A stretch of DNA of 64,000 nucleotides from Schaedlerella arabinosiphila (lineage in GTDB: Bacteria; Bacillota; Clostridia; Lachnospirales; Lachnospiraceae): contig NZ_RHJS01000002.1 of assembly GCF_003885045.1 (NCBI RefSeq), forward strand, positions 5,945,302-6,009,301. Reading direction: 5' to 3'. Shown piece after piece: positions 51,783 through 60,237 of this stretch. How positions within the stretch are numbered: position 1 is the stretch's first letter; each line of letters starts with the position of its first letter. Both the position numbers and the translations under genes were made by a program. The notes under the pieces are model-generated. The model was not told the DNA's origin. It did not search any database and saw nothing but the letters and a program-made list of their open reading frames with translations.

Positions 51783-52915
51783 ATTCGAATGCAGATGCAT
51801 TGGGTATCATTTTCCCAAATAGTTATGACGATCTGGTGCCGGAGCTGGTCACCGAACGGCTGATGGCCTCCATCCCATTTGCAGGCCGTTACCGTATGAT
51901 CGACTTTATTTTATCCAGTATGGTGAACAGCGGGATTGACAATGTTTCCGTCATTGTCCGCCAGAATTACCATTCCCTGATGGACCACCTTGGTTCCGGG
52001 CGCGAGTGGGATCTGACCCGCAAAAACGGCGGTCTCAACATCGTACCACCGTTTGCCGAGAAAAATGTAAAGATTTACAACGGACGCGTAGAGGCTTTGG
52101 CAAGCGTGCTGAGCTTCCTGCAGAACCAGAAGGAAAAATACGTGGTTATGTCAGACGCCAACATCGCGGTGAACTTTGACTTCGCGGCATTTCTGAATAC
52201 CCACATTGAGAGCGGGGCGGACGTGACCGTGGCATATACGGAAGAGGAGCTTCCTGAGAGTGCACTTCTGGCGGAGACAGACAACAAGGGTCTGTATTAC
52301 ACACTGGATCTGGAGAAGAACCGGGTCAACAACATCAAGATCAATTCCCGGTCAAGCGGAATCCAGAATTTCTCAATGAATATTTATGCCATTGAGAGAG
52401 CGCTTCTGATCGACCAGATCAGACAGGCTTCTGTGCGCGGCTATGTATTTTATGAGAGGGACATCCTGTCACCCCATCTTGTGACCCTGAACGTACAGGG
52501 ATACAAGTACGAAGGCTACACCGCACGTATCAGCGATATGCACAGCTACTTCGAAGAAAATATGAAGATGCTGGACGACGCCAATGTGGACGCGCTGTTT
52601 GCGAATCCCATTTACACCAAGATCCGTGACGACAACCCCACCAGATATATCCCCGGCTCCCGGGTGAAGAACATCATGGCGGCGGATGGCTGCGTGATTG
52701 AGGGCGAAGTGGAGAACAGCATCCTGTTCAGGGGCGTGAAGGTCGGCAAGGGCGCGAAGGTGAAAAACTGCGTGCTCATGCAGGACACGGTTGTAGAGGC
52801 AGGAGCGGATATCGAATACGTGATTTCCGATAAGAATGTGGTGATTTCCGAAGGAAAAGAACTCAAGGGGACAGATACATTCCAGATATTCGTTGAAAAG
52901 AGAAAGAGGGTTTGA
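51776..52915 (+). CDS. glgD: Glucose-1-phosphate adenylyltransferase regulatory subunit
   Basis: 379 residues with the same two-domain fold as GlgC but without the GGxGSRL catalytic loop (replaced by GIIFPNSYDDLVPELVTERLMAS), which is typical of GlgD. ENSILFRGVKVGKGAKVKNCVLMQDTVVEAGADIEYVI forms the beta-helix. It partners GlgC. The other glycogen genes (glgA, glgB, glgP) are not in this window. Confidence 0.93.
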   Translation: MVNSNADALGIIFPNSYDDLVPELVTERLMASIPFAGRYRMIDFILSSMVNSGIDNVSVIVRQNYHSLMDHLGSGREWDLTRKNGGLNIVPPFAEKNVKIYNGRVEALASVLSFLQNQKEKYVVMSDANIAVNFDFAAFLNTHIESGADVTVAYTEEELPESALLAETDNKGLYYTLDLEKNRVNNIKINSRSSGIQNFSMNIYAIERALLIDQIRQASVRGYVFYERDILSPHLVTLNVQGYKYEGYTARISDMHSYFEENMKMLDDANVDALFANPIYTKIRDDNPTRYIPGSRVKNIMAADGCVIEGEVENSILFRGVKVGKGAKVKNCVLMQDTVVEAGADIEYVISDKNVVISEGKELKGTDTFQIFVEKRKRV

Positions 52916-52971
52916 CGGAAAAAGTCAGCCTGTGCAGCAGGAAACAGAATCTGCGCTGAGAATATGATAAG

Positions 52972-53033
52972 GGGCTGCCGGGAAATCGGATTTACACATA
53001 ATCTGTGAAAATTCAGCTATTTCCCGGCAGCCC
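52972..53033. repeat. Family C palindrome after glgD
   Basis: GGGCTGCCGGGAAAT (52972-52986) pairs perfectly with ATTTCCCGGCAGCCC (53019-53033). The loop carries TTTACACA like the 46.6 kb copy. It may double as the glgCD terminator. Confidence 0.7.
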
Positions 53034-53132
53034 TTTGAATATCATCGTATGCAGAAAAGCTGTCGGCGTCAGTTTTTCTATACTGCGGCAGAAAAAAATG
53101 CGGAAACAATGTATTATGCGTTAAAAAAGAAC

Positions 53133-53969
53133 TCAGATCCCCACATTTCCGCTGCTGACCCCTGCTTTGGCGTCCTCCTCCAGGGGCAGCCAGTCAATGA
53201 CCTTCTTGATATACCGGTTCCAGAAGTCCCATTCGTGGGAGCCCGGCCCTTCCTCGTAAGTTACATCCACTCCGGACGACAGCAGCCAGTCACGGAACTT
53301 CCGGTTTGGTTCCACCAGCGAATCCTCAATGCCGCAGGCCAGATACATCTTCGGCAGTTCTGCCTGCTTTTCCAGCAGCTTCTTTACCAGCCACTTAGGG
53401 TCTTTATCGCTGTCCTTTACCTTGGACAGGTCTCCGAAAAAGCTTTCCGCAAAGTCCCTTCTTTCTATAAAAAAGGGGGCGTCGTTGGTGCGCTCCTCCA
53501 GTCCGTCAATGAGCATGGCAGAGGACAGTCCGGCGATATATCCGAAGGTATCGTGGTATTTCAGGCCATTGCGGATGGCGCCGTATCCGCCCATGGAGAG
53601 TCCGGCAATAAAGGTATCCTCCCTTTTGTCGGACAGCGGGAACATCTTCCGGGTGATCTCCACCAGCTCTTTCCCGATCAGCTCCCCGTAGTAATTGTGG
53701 GAGCTTTCCTGATCTACGTAAAACATGTTATCGCCGGAGGGCATGACCACGGCCAGATCCTTTTCCTCCGCCCACCTCTGGACATTGGTGCCGGATACCC
53801 AGTCAGTATAATTTCCGAAAATGCCGTGCAGGAGATACAGGGTCTTAAAGGGTTTCTCTTCCCGCTGGGGCATTCCCGGAAATGTAAGCTTGTCCACCGG
53901 AAGGATGACATGGAGCGGAACCGTCCGCATCAGTGATTTTGAAAGAAAATTTACTTGAATGAGTGCCAT
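53133..53969 (-). CDS. Esterase family alpha/beta hydrolase
   Basis: 278 residues: MALIQVNFLSKSLMRTVPLHVILP start, YLLHGIFGNYTDW oxyanion region, nucleophile FIAGLSMGGYGAI (Ser in GLSMGG), acid and His late in the chain (VDVTYEEGPGSHEWDFWNRYI). It resembles EstA/tributyrin esterases and S-formylglutathione-hydrolase-like proteins of Firmicutes. No signal peptide. The natural ester is unknown. Single gene. Confidence 0.85.
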   Translation of the reverse strand: MALIQVNFLSKSLMRTVPLHVILPVDKLTFPGMPQREEKPFKTLYLLHGIFGNYTDWVSGTNVQRWAEEKDLAVVMPSGDNMFYVDQESSHNYYGELIGKELVEITRKMFPLSDKREDTFIAGLSMGGYGAIRNGLKYHDTFGYIAGLSSAMLIDGLEERTNDAPFFIERRDFAESFFGDLSKVKDSDKDPKWLVKKLLEKQAELPKMYLACGIEDSLVEPNRKFRDWLLSSGVDVTYEEGPGSHEWDFWNRYIKKVIDWLPLEEDAKAGVSSGNVGI

Positions 53970-54237
53970 TTCTATAGTTCCTCCTCACTTTGATGATATG
54001 TTTTATTTTAACAGAAAAGGGGATCAAATACCAAACTTTTTTGACTGCGGGGATGCCCCTGGGCATACATTTTGTGACCGTTTTCTAAAATAAGTAAACA
54101 TATGAGTAATAAAAGGTGGTATAATGTGATTTAAAATTCAAGATATGCAAATGATATGTGTATGAGGATTTAAACCGGCGCAGGGTGGATATAGGTAAAG
54201 CCTGCCGTGAAATAATATCGATCAGGAGGACATGTAA

Positions 54238-55770
54238 ATGGAACAGCTACTACAGGAATTTAAAGGCGATCTCACAGAGTTTCGTGAAATGACGAAAAAA
54301 TTTTATGCAGGTGAAGTCAGCAAGAAGGATTACAAAGGATTTTCCGGCGGCTTCGGCAGTTACGCACAGAGGGACGGGAAGACAAGTATGCTCCGTCTCC
54401 GTCTGCCGGGCGGAAGGCTGACAAAGGAAAAGTTAAAATTCGTAGCAGACGTGATTGAGGAGTATAAAATCAAAAAAGTACATTTTACCACATGCCAGAC
54501 CATCCAGCTCCACGATTTAAGCGAAAAAGATGTCTGCCAGATCATGGAAAAAGCATTTGACGCGGGGATCATTACAAGAGGCGGCGGAGGGGATTTCCCG
54601 AGAAACGTCATGGCTTCGCCGCTGTCCGGCGTGGAAGCCGGGGAGTGCTTTGACGTGATGCCTTATGCCATGGCGGCCTCCGATTATCTGCTGCATTTCA
54701 TCAAAACGGTAAAGATGCCAAGGAAGCTGAAAGTGGGATTTTCCAATTCCCCGGCAAACGAGACTCATGTGACCTTCCGGGATCTGGGATTTGCGGCCAG
54801 AGAGGATGGTACATTTGACGTATACAGCGCCGGAGGGCTTGGAAGAAATCCGATGATGGGCGTACAGGTAGCTTCACATGTACAGCCTTCGGAGATTTTG
54901 TACTATATCAAGGCAATGGTCGATACTTTCCTTGCACACGGCAACTATGAAAACCGGGGCAAGGCCAGGACGCGCTATATGCAGGAAGCTCTGGGAGCAG
55001 AGGGCTATCGGGCGGCATATCTGGAAATGCTGGAAAAGGCCAGAGGGGAAGACTTAAAACTCTCGGTTCAGGAAAACCCGGTGAAAAAATCCGGGGACGG
55101 GACGCATCTTTCCGGCAGACGTGTCATTGCACAGAAGCAGAACGGCCTTTACGCGGTCAGCTACCATCCGGTGGGCGGTGTGCCGGAGACGGAAAAGTTT
55201 GCGGAGCTGTATGCGGCCATAGAATCCATGGAGGATGTAGAAGTGCGGATCGGGCCGGATGAGCAGATCTATATCATCAACCTGACCGGGGAGGAAGCAG
55301 AGAAGGTGCTCTCGGTCACGGCAGACAGCGCGCGTACCCTGTTTGAGACATCTGTTGCCTGTATTGGAAGTACCATCTGCCAGATCGGACTTCGGGATTC
55401 CCAGGGTGTGCTGAAGTCGATTTTTGAAGAAGTGGAACAATATCATTTTGCGGACGGAGTACTGCCGAGAATCCACATTTCCGGCTGTACCTCCTCCTGC
55501 GGAACCCATCAGATCGGCGCACTGGGATTCCACGGCGGCGTGAAGCGGGTGGATGGCACGGCGGAGCCAGCATTTACCCTGCATGTCAATGGATCGGCCA
55601 GGGAAGGCGGGGAACGCTTTGCCGAAGAGTGGGGGCTGATACTTCAGAGGGACATGCCCGCATTTTTCACAGAGCTGGGACAGGCGGTCGAGGCGGAGCA
55701 TACCACCTATGAAAAGTGGTTTGCGGCAGAACCGGAAAAGCTGCGGAAGATTGCCGAAAAATATCTGTAA
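54238..55770 (+). CDS. Siroheme nitrite/sulfite reductase-like protein
   Basis: 510 residues with the duplicated ferredoxin-like half-domains of NIR/SIR enzymes (KKVHFTTCQTIQLHDL in the first half) and all four cluster ligands: Cys375 and Cys381 (C-x5-C) and Cys417 and Cys421 (C-x3-C, GCTSSCGTHQIG). It should carry siroheme and a [4Fe-4S] cluster and reduce nitrite or sulfite by six electrons; which one is not clear. No siroheme genes or CysJ-type partner are adjacent. An -10 element TATAAT lies at about 54120. Confidence 0.88.
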   Translation: MEQLLQEFKGDLTEFREMTKKFYAGEVSKKDYKGFSGGFGSYAQRDGKTSMLRLRLPGGRLTKEKLKFVADVIEEYKIKKVHFTTCQTIQLHDLSEKDVCQIMEKAFDAGIITRGGGGDFPRNVMASPLSGVEAGECFDVMPYAMAASDYLLHFIKTVKMPRKLKVGFSNSPANETHVTFRDLGFAAREDGTFDVYSAGGLGRNPMMGVQVASHVQPSEILYYIKAMVDTFLAHGNYENRGKARTRYMQEALGAEGYRAAYLEMLEKARGEDLKLSVQENPVKKSGDGTHLSGRRVIAQKQNGLYAVSYHPVGGVPETEKFAELYAAIESMEDVEVRIGPDEQIYIINLTGEEAEKVLSVTADSARTLFETSVACIGSTICQIGLRDSQGVLKSIFEEVEQYHFADGVLPRIHISGCTSSCGTHQIGALGFHGGVKRVDGTAEPAFTLHVNGSAREGGERFAEEWGLILQRDMPAFFTELGQAVEAEHTTYEKWFAAEPEKLRKIAEKYL

Positions 55771-55786
55771 TATCAGGAAATATATC

Positions 55787-55800
55787 ACCGTACAGCCGGA
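55787..55800. repeat. Half copy of family B repeat
   Basis: ACCGTACAGCCGGA matches the right arm of the family B palindrome (as at 24219 and 62249), followed by the same ATT-rich tail. No left arm. Confidence 0.45.
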
Positions 55801-55923
55801 ATTATTTTCCAATAGGACAGCTATATGTCATATTAGATGTGCTATACTTTACCGGCAGTATAAGAAGCGGCTATATAGCAGATTTGCTTCGGGGCTGACA
55901 GGATCAGAATTGGAGGTGAAGAT

Positions 55924-56223
55924 ATGGAAAAATGGTTGTATGTAATGACGATCAAGAAGGCAAAAACATATAACAAGGTTACAAAAGCCGTAATCACAAG
56001 GCATGTAGAGAATCTGAGAAAACTGGATGCCGAAGGGAAAATCGAGCTTTGCGGCCCCTTTAAGGGGTATCCAGGAGTTGCCGGCATGGTCATTTTTAAG
56101 ACCCAGAGCTATGAGGAGGCCGAAGCGCTGTGCAAGCAGGAACCGCTTGTTGCCGAGGGGTATGCGTCCTATATTCTGGCAGCTTTGCAGGTAGCCGACA
56201 AGGACAACAACTATTTGCTATAA
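55924..56223 (+). CDS. YCII-related family protein
   Basis: 99 residues of the YciI ferredoxin-like fold: residues 5-20 form the first strand, ITRHVENLRKLDAEGKIELCGPFKGYPGVAGMVIFKTQSYEEAEALCKQEPLV the His-Asp-type core (His26 conserved). Ribosome site TGGAGGTG. YciI proteins are small enzymes of mostly unknown activity. Single gene after the reductase. Confidence 0.8.
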   Translation: MEKWLYVMTIKKAKTYNKVTKAVITRHVENLRKLDAEGKIELCGPFKGYPGVAGMVIFKTQSYEEAEALCKQEPLVAEGYASYILAALQVADKDNNYLL

Positions 56224-56246
56224 AAAAGTGCCAGCTGTGAGTACCT

Positions 56247-56276
56247 GGCCAGAGGGTGAACAATAACCGTCTGGCC
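56247..56276. repeat. Family A repeat copy
   Basis: GGCCAGA (56247-56253) and TCTGGCC (56270-56276) flank GTGAACAATAAC (56256-56267). GAGTACCTGGCCAG just upstream matches GAGCACCTGGTCAG of the 27.2 kb copy. Confidence 0.55.
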
Positions 56277-56305
56277 GGGGGCTCCCGAACAAGCCCATTT
56301 TTTAC

Positions 56306-56335
56306 TTGACACATTCTTTAAATCACTGCTATAAT
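56306..56335 (+). promoter_or_regulatory. Promoter of the third Rpn-type gene
   Basis: TTGACA (56306-56311), 18 bp ending TGC, TATAAT (56330-56335). Near-consensus with an extended -10. The ATG lies 240 bp further on. Confidence 0.75.
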
Positions 56336-56574
56336 ACACCTACATATCAGGGAAAAATCTTTATTCATCCATTTATTCAAAGATACAAATCTGAAATTTA
56401 TCAATGGAATCCCCAATATGGAAGTCACAATGAAATAAATGTTTCGTATTACATTGGAAGAGACGGCGTGGCTGCTAAGCGGAAGAGCACTTCTGGTTAC
56501 TGTTCACAATGAGATCTTCTGTCAGAAAACACTTGCATTTTCTCTCCAATGTCATACAATGGAAAGGAGACAAG
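56336..56574. other. Long leader before the Rpn-type gene
   Basis: No gene is recognised here. A short open stretch (56396-56512) reads like a decayed coding fragment but matches no family. A family A word GTTACTGTTCAC lies at 56496-56507. The ribosome site GAAAGGAG at 56563-56570 belongs to the next gene. Confidence 0.4.
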
Positions 56575-57480
56575 ATGAAAAGAAAACTGGAACAACTAAA
56601 TTTACTGGACGATTTTTTGTTCGGCAGCGTATTGTCTTATCCGGAAATCGGGGAAGCGTTCTGCAGAAGGATTTTGAAAATCCTGCTCAATGTGGATATG
56701 GACAGACTGCATGTAGTCCCTCAAAAGGTCTATTATGGCTCGGATACGGATCAGCACGGCACAAGGCTGGATGTGTATATTGAAGAGACCGGAGGGGCAG
56801 GGACCGTTTACGATGTAGAACCGGACAAAAATGACAGCATTGAACTGAAACGCGCATTACCCAGGCGGGTCAGGTTTTATCATTCCAAGATCGACGGAGG
56901 GAGTCTGAAAGCGGGGAACGATTACTCAAAGCTAAAGCAGGTGATTGTTTTGATGATCATGCCCTACGATCCGTTTGATAAAAACCGGATTTTATACACG
57001 ATCCGCAGAAAATGTGAAGAGGAGCCGGATATGGATTACGATGACGGGGCGGCAACCTATTTCTTTTATACAAAGGGAAAGAAGGGGGAACTGTCAGAAG
57101 AGGCGCGGAAGCTTCTCCGATATATGGAGGATTCCTGCGAAGACAATGCGGATAGCGCGCTGCTTGAGGATATCCACAAAATGGTAGAGACAGTCCGGTA
57201 CGACAAGGAGGTGTCTTTAGAGTATATGAAGGTATATGAAAGAGAACGGATGATTGAGAGCCGTGGAGAAGCAAAAGGTAAGATCAAAGGTGAGATACTG
57301 GGAGAAATGAAATTCATCCGAAATATGTCAAAGTCTATGAAACCGGACAAGATTTCAGAATCCTCCGGGCTGGATCAGGAGTATATTGAAAAAATCCTTA
57401 CCTACATATGGAAATATCCTGAGGAAACGGATGAGGCGGTTGCGGACAGGATACTTGCTGCCGGGAAAAAAGAGGAATGA
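56575..57480 (+). CDS. Rpn-family PD-(D/E)XK nuclease/putative transposase
   Basis: 301 residues starting MKRKLEQLNLLDDFLFGSVLSYPEIGEAFCRRILKILL. The nuclease-like core is GTRLDVYIEETGGAGTVYDVEPDKND (Asp, then Glu) at about residues 62-85, followed by RVRFYHSKIDGGSLKAGNDYSKLKQVIVLMIM. A helical C-terminal half ends with AKGKIKGEILGEMKFIRNMSKSMKPDKISESSGLDQEYIEKIL. This is the typical Rpn/PDDEXK-transposase layout of clostridia. No coiled-coil repeats of the LADKDAE type. Confidence 0.82.
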   Translation: MKRKLEQLNLLDDFLFGSVLSYPEIGEAFCRRILKILLNVDMDRLHVVPQKVYYGSDTDQHGTRLDVYIEETGGAGTVYDVEPDKNDSIELKRALPRRVRFYHSKIDGGSLKAGNDYSKLKQVIVLMIMPYDPFDKNRILYTIRRKCEEEPDMDYDDGAATYFFYTKGKKGELSEEARKLLRYMEDSCEDNADSALLEDIHKMVETVRYDKEVSLEYMKVYERERMIESRGEAKGKIKGEILGEMKFIRNMSKSMKPDKISESSGLDQEYIEKILTYIWKYPEETDEAVADRILAAGKKEE

Positions 57481-57662
57481 CAGAAGCATAATTGGTCAGA
57501 CAAGGGAGAACAGCAAGTGTCTGATCCTGGTCAATCATCATACAGATGGATCGGGATCAGGCACATGCTGTTTTTGCATACGCATGCAGATTGGCCGCCA
57601 TTAGAAAAGAAAAATAAAATTTGGCTGGATTTTGTTATGGAATTTTGTTTTGAAAAAAAGTC

Positions 57663-57692
57663 TTGACATTTTTTTGAGTGAAGTGATAAAAT
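57663..57692 (+). promoter_or_regulatory. Promoter of the marR-exporter operon
   Basis: TTGACA (57663-57668), 18 bp, TAAAAT (57687-57692). The dyad ACATTTT-GTGA-AAAATGT (57693-57710) follows directly. The 57481-57662 stretch before it holds no gene. Confidence 0.65.
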
Positions 57693-57720
57693 ACATTTTG
57701 TGAAAAATGTTTTATATACG

Positions 57721-57775
57721 AACAATTTGTGATACAAACAATTGTTGAATCAAACAATTAGCAGCGTGAACAATT
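57721..57775 (+). promoter_or_regulatory. Four AACAATT boxes with 16-bp period
   Basis: AACAATT starts at 57721, 57737, 57753 and 57769, exactly 16 bp apart, between the promoter and the MarR gene. Box 2 with box 3 also forms the dyad AATTGTT-GAATCA-AACAATT. These are probable binding sites of the MarR protein, in multiple copies on nearly the same DNA face. Confidence 0.7.
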
Positions 57776-57898
57776 GAAATCGTATCCAATCAGTGCAGCG
57801 AAACCGCAAGTACATGATTTTGTAAAGGAACAGATCAAAAAGAAAGCAGCCATATCCCAACGAAGAAGGAATACGCTGCAAACCAGGAGGTGAGTGGA

Positions 57899-58354
57899 AT
57901 GTGTAAATCATGCAGTATCAACGATCAGGTTGGATTTGAGATTCAACGGACGGGGCATATGATGTCCCGGAGGCTGGAGGCACGGGTGAAGGCGGAGGGT
58001 GTCGATGAGGTGACGCTGACCCATGGATGGATCATCCGTTTCCTCTACGAGAACCGGGCGAAGGAGATTTTCCAGAAGGATATTGAGAAGTATTTTCTGG
58101 TGGGCAGATCCACGGTGACAAACAGTATACAGCTCATGGAGAAGAAAGGACTGGTGCGCCGGGAATTTGTTGAGTGCGACGCAAGGCTGAAAAAAGTGCT
58201 TCTGACGGAAAAGGGAATCCGTGCCCATGAGACCATTGAGGCAATGATCGCGGAGATGAACTGCGGGCTGCTGGACGGAATTGACGAAAAAGACGCGGAG
58301 ACGTTTCTCAGGGTCATCCGCAGGATCAAGGAAAATATAGAACAGCAAAAGTAA
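57899..58354 (+). CDS. MarR-family transcriptional regulator
   Basis: ATG at 57899 with AGGAGGTG upstream (a GTG at 57890 overlaps the ribosome site). 151 residues: winged helix with QKDIEKYFLVGRSTVTNSIQLMEKKGLVRREFVECDARLKKVLLTEKG. The N-terminus MCKSCSIN carries two cysteines close together, a possible redox or metal touchpoint. It precedes two ABC exporter genes and probably represses the operon at the AACAATT boxes. Confidence 0.88.
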   Translation: MCKSCSINDQVGFEIQRTGHMMSRRLEARVKAEGVDEVTLTHGWIIRFLYENRAKEIFQKDIEKYFLVGRSTVTNSIQLMEKKGLVRREFVECDARLKKVLLTEKGIRAHETIEAMIAEMNCGLLDGIDEKDAETFLRVIRRIKENIEQQK

Positions 58355-58407
58355 TAACATGAGCAATAATAAGAGCAATAACAAGAGCAGCAAGAAGGAG
58401 GAGCCTA

Positions 58408-60237
58408 ATGATCAGGACTTTATTAAAAGAAGTGAAAGAGTATAAGAAAGCGTCCATCGCAACACCTTTGTTCATGCTCCTGGAGGTTTTGATGGAAACG
58501 CTGATTCCGTTTCTGATGGCATCCATCATTGATGACGGTGTTAACGCGGGAGATATCGGGCACATTTACAGGGTGGGCGGCTTCATGGTGGCCGCTGCTG
58601 CGGTGGGCCTGTTTGCCGGAATGGCAGGCGGGCGGTACGGGGCAAAGGCTTCCGCCGGATTTGCAAAAAATCTGCGGGAATCCATGTTCAACCACATCCA
58701 GACATTTTCATTTGCAAATATTGACAAATTCAGTACAGCCGGGCTGGTGACCCGTCTGACCACAGATGTGACCAATCTGCAGAATGCGTACCAGATGATT
58801 TTGCGGATGTTTACCAGGGCGCCGGCCAGCATGATCTGCGCAATGGTCATGGCATTCAATATCAACGCAAGGCTTTCCAGCATTTATCTGGCGGCAGTTA
58901 TTATCCTGGGCGTGATCCTGTTTTTCATCATCCGCCATGCCACCGGATTTTTTCAGCAGGCATTTCCAAAGTACGATGAGTTAAATGCCTCTGTCCAGGA
59001 AAATGTATCCGCGGTCCGGGTGGTGAAGGCATATGTGAGAGAAGAGCAGGAAACAAGCAAATTTCAGCGGGCAAGCCAGAACATTTATAATATTTTCGTA
59101 AAAGCGGAATGCAACGTGATCGTAAATGCTCCGCTGATGATGTTTACGGTGTATACCTGCATCATCCTGATCAGTTGGCTGGGGGCGAAAATGATCGTCA
59201 GCTCGGCACTGACTACAGGCGAATTGATGAGTTTGCTGGCTTACTGTATGAATATTTTAATGAGCCTGATGATGCTGTCCATGGTATTTGTCATGATTTC
59301 CATGAGTATGGCCAGTATCCGGCGTATTTCCGAGGTGCTTCATGAGACCAGCGACCTGGACAATCCGGCGGAGCCGGTCTATGAGGTGAAGGACGGGAGC
59401 ATCACCTTCCGCCATGTGGATTTCGCGTATAAAAAGGACAGCGCCGAGCCGGTTCTCAAGGACATCAATCTGGAGATCCGCTCCGGTGAGACCATCGGGA
59501 TCATCGGAGGCACCGGCAGCGCCAAGACCAGCCTGGTCAACCTGGTGAGCCGCCTGTACGATGTGACGGACGGGGAAGTGCTGGTCGGAGGAAGAAATGT
59601 CAAAGAGTATGATATGGAGTCGCTGCGGAACCAGGTGTCGGTGGTGCTGCAGAACAACGTGCTCTTTTCAGGAAGTATTTTGGAAAATCTTCGTTGGGGC
59701 GATCCGGACGCGGCAGACGAGGAATGCGAGGCGGCCTGCCGGCTGGCCTGTGCGAATGAATTTATCCAGAGATTTCCGGATGGGTACCATACCCACATTG
59801 AACAGGGCGGAAGCAACGTGTCCGGAGGGCAGAAGCAAAGGCTCTGCATCGCCCGCGCCCTGTTGAAAAAACCGAAGATCTTGATTTTGGACGACAGCAC
59901 CAGCGCTGTGGATACGGCCACGGACGGTAAGATCCGCCGGGCATTCCGGGAAGAGATCCCGGATACCACGAAGCTCATTATTGCGCAGAGGATTTCCAGT
60001 GTGCAGGATGCGGACAGGATCATCGTTATGGAGGAAGGCCGGATTGACGGCTTCGGAACTCACGAAGAGCTGCTGGCGCAAAATGAAATTTACCGGGAAG
60101 TTTATGAATCCCAGACCCAGGGCGGCGGGGACTTTGATGAACCATCCGGAGAGGCTTCGGAGGAAAAGGCACGTGAAAGATCCGGGGAAGCTTTGGACGA
60201 AAAGGGACGTATTGAAAGAAAGAGAGGTGAAGCCTGA
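58408..60237 (+). CDS. ABC exporter half-transporter, degenerate ATP site (BmrC-like)
   Basis: 609 residues: six-helix export domain, then an ATPase domain with Walker A GGTGSAKTS (Ala for the usual Gly), signature NVSGGQKQRL and Walker B LILDDSTSAVD, where the catalytic Glu is Asp. This is the degenerate partner of heterodimeric type IV exporters such as BmrC/BmrD. A Glu/Gly/Arg-rich tail follows. It shares one base with the next gene (TGATG). The partner carries the catalytic site. Confidence 0.88.
   Translation: MIRTLLKEVKEYKKASIATPLFMLLEVLMETLIPFLMASIIDDGVNAGDIGHIYRVGGFMVAAAAVGLFAGMAGGRYGAKASAGFAKNLRESMFNHIQTFSFANIDKFSTAGLVTRLTTDVTNLQNAYQMILRMFTRAPASMICAMVMAFNINARLSSIYLAAVIILGVILFFIIRHATGFFQQAFPKYDELNASVQENVSAVRVVKAYVREEQETSKFQRASQNIYNIFVKAECNVIVNAPLMMFTVYTCIILISWLGAKMIVSSALTTGELMSLLAYCMNILMSLMMLSMVFVMISMSMASIRRISEVLHETSDLDNPAEPVYEVKDGSITFRHVDFAYKKDSAEPVLKDINLEIRSGETIGIIGGTGSAKTSLVNLVSRLYDVTDGEVLVGGRNVKEYDMESLRNQVSVVLQNNVLFSGSILENLRWGDPDAADEECEAACRLACANEFIQRFPDGYHTHIEQGGSNVSGGQKQRLCIARALLKKPKILILDDSTSAVDTATDGKIRRAFREEIPDTTKLIIAQRISSVQDADRIIVMEEGRIDGFGTHEELLAQNEIYREVYESQTQGGGDFDEPSGEASEEKARERSGEALDEKGRIERKRGEA

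Noticed and set aside
57721..57775. Repeats with 16-bp period as a replication iteron set
   Set aside because: No replication initiator gene is near, and the boxes sit between a promoter and a MarR gene, so regulation is the better reading.
58355..58407. AGCAATAA-type simple repeat between marR and the exporter gene
   Set aside because: Short low-complexity stretch ending in the ribosome site; its minus-strand poly-Leu reading is not a gene.
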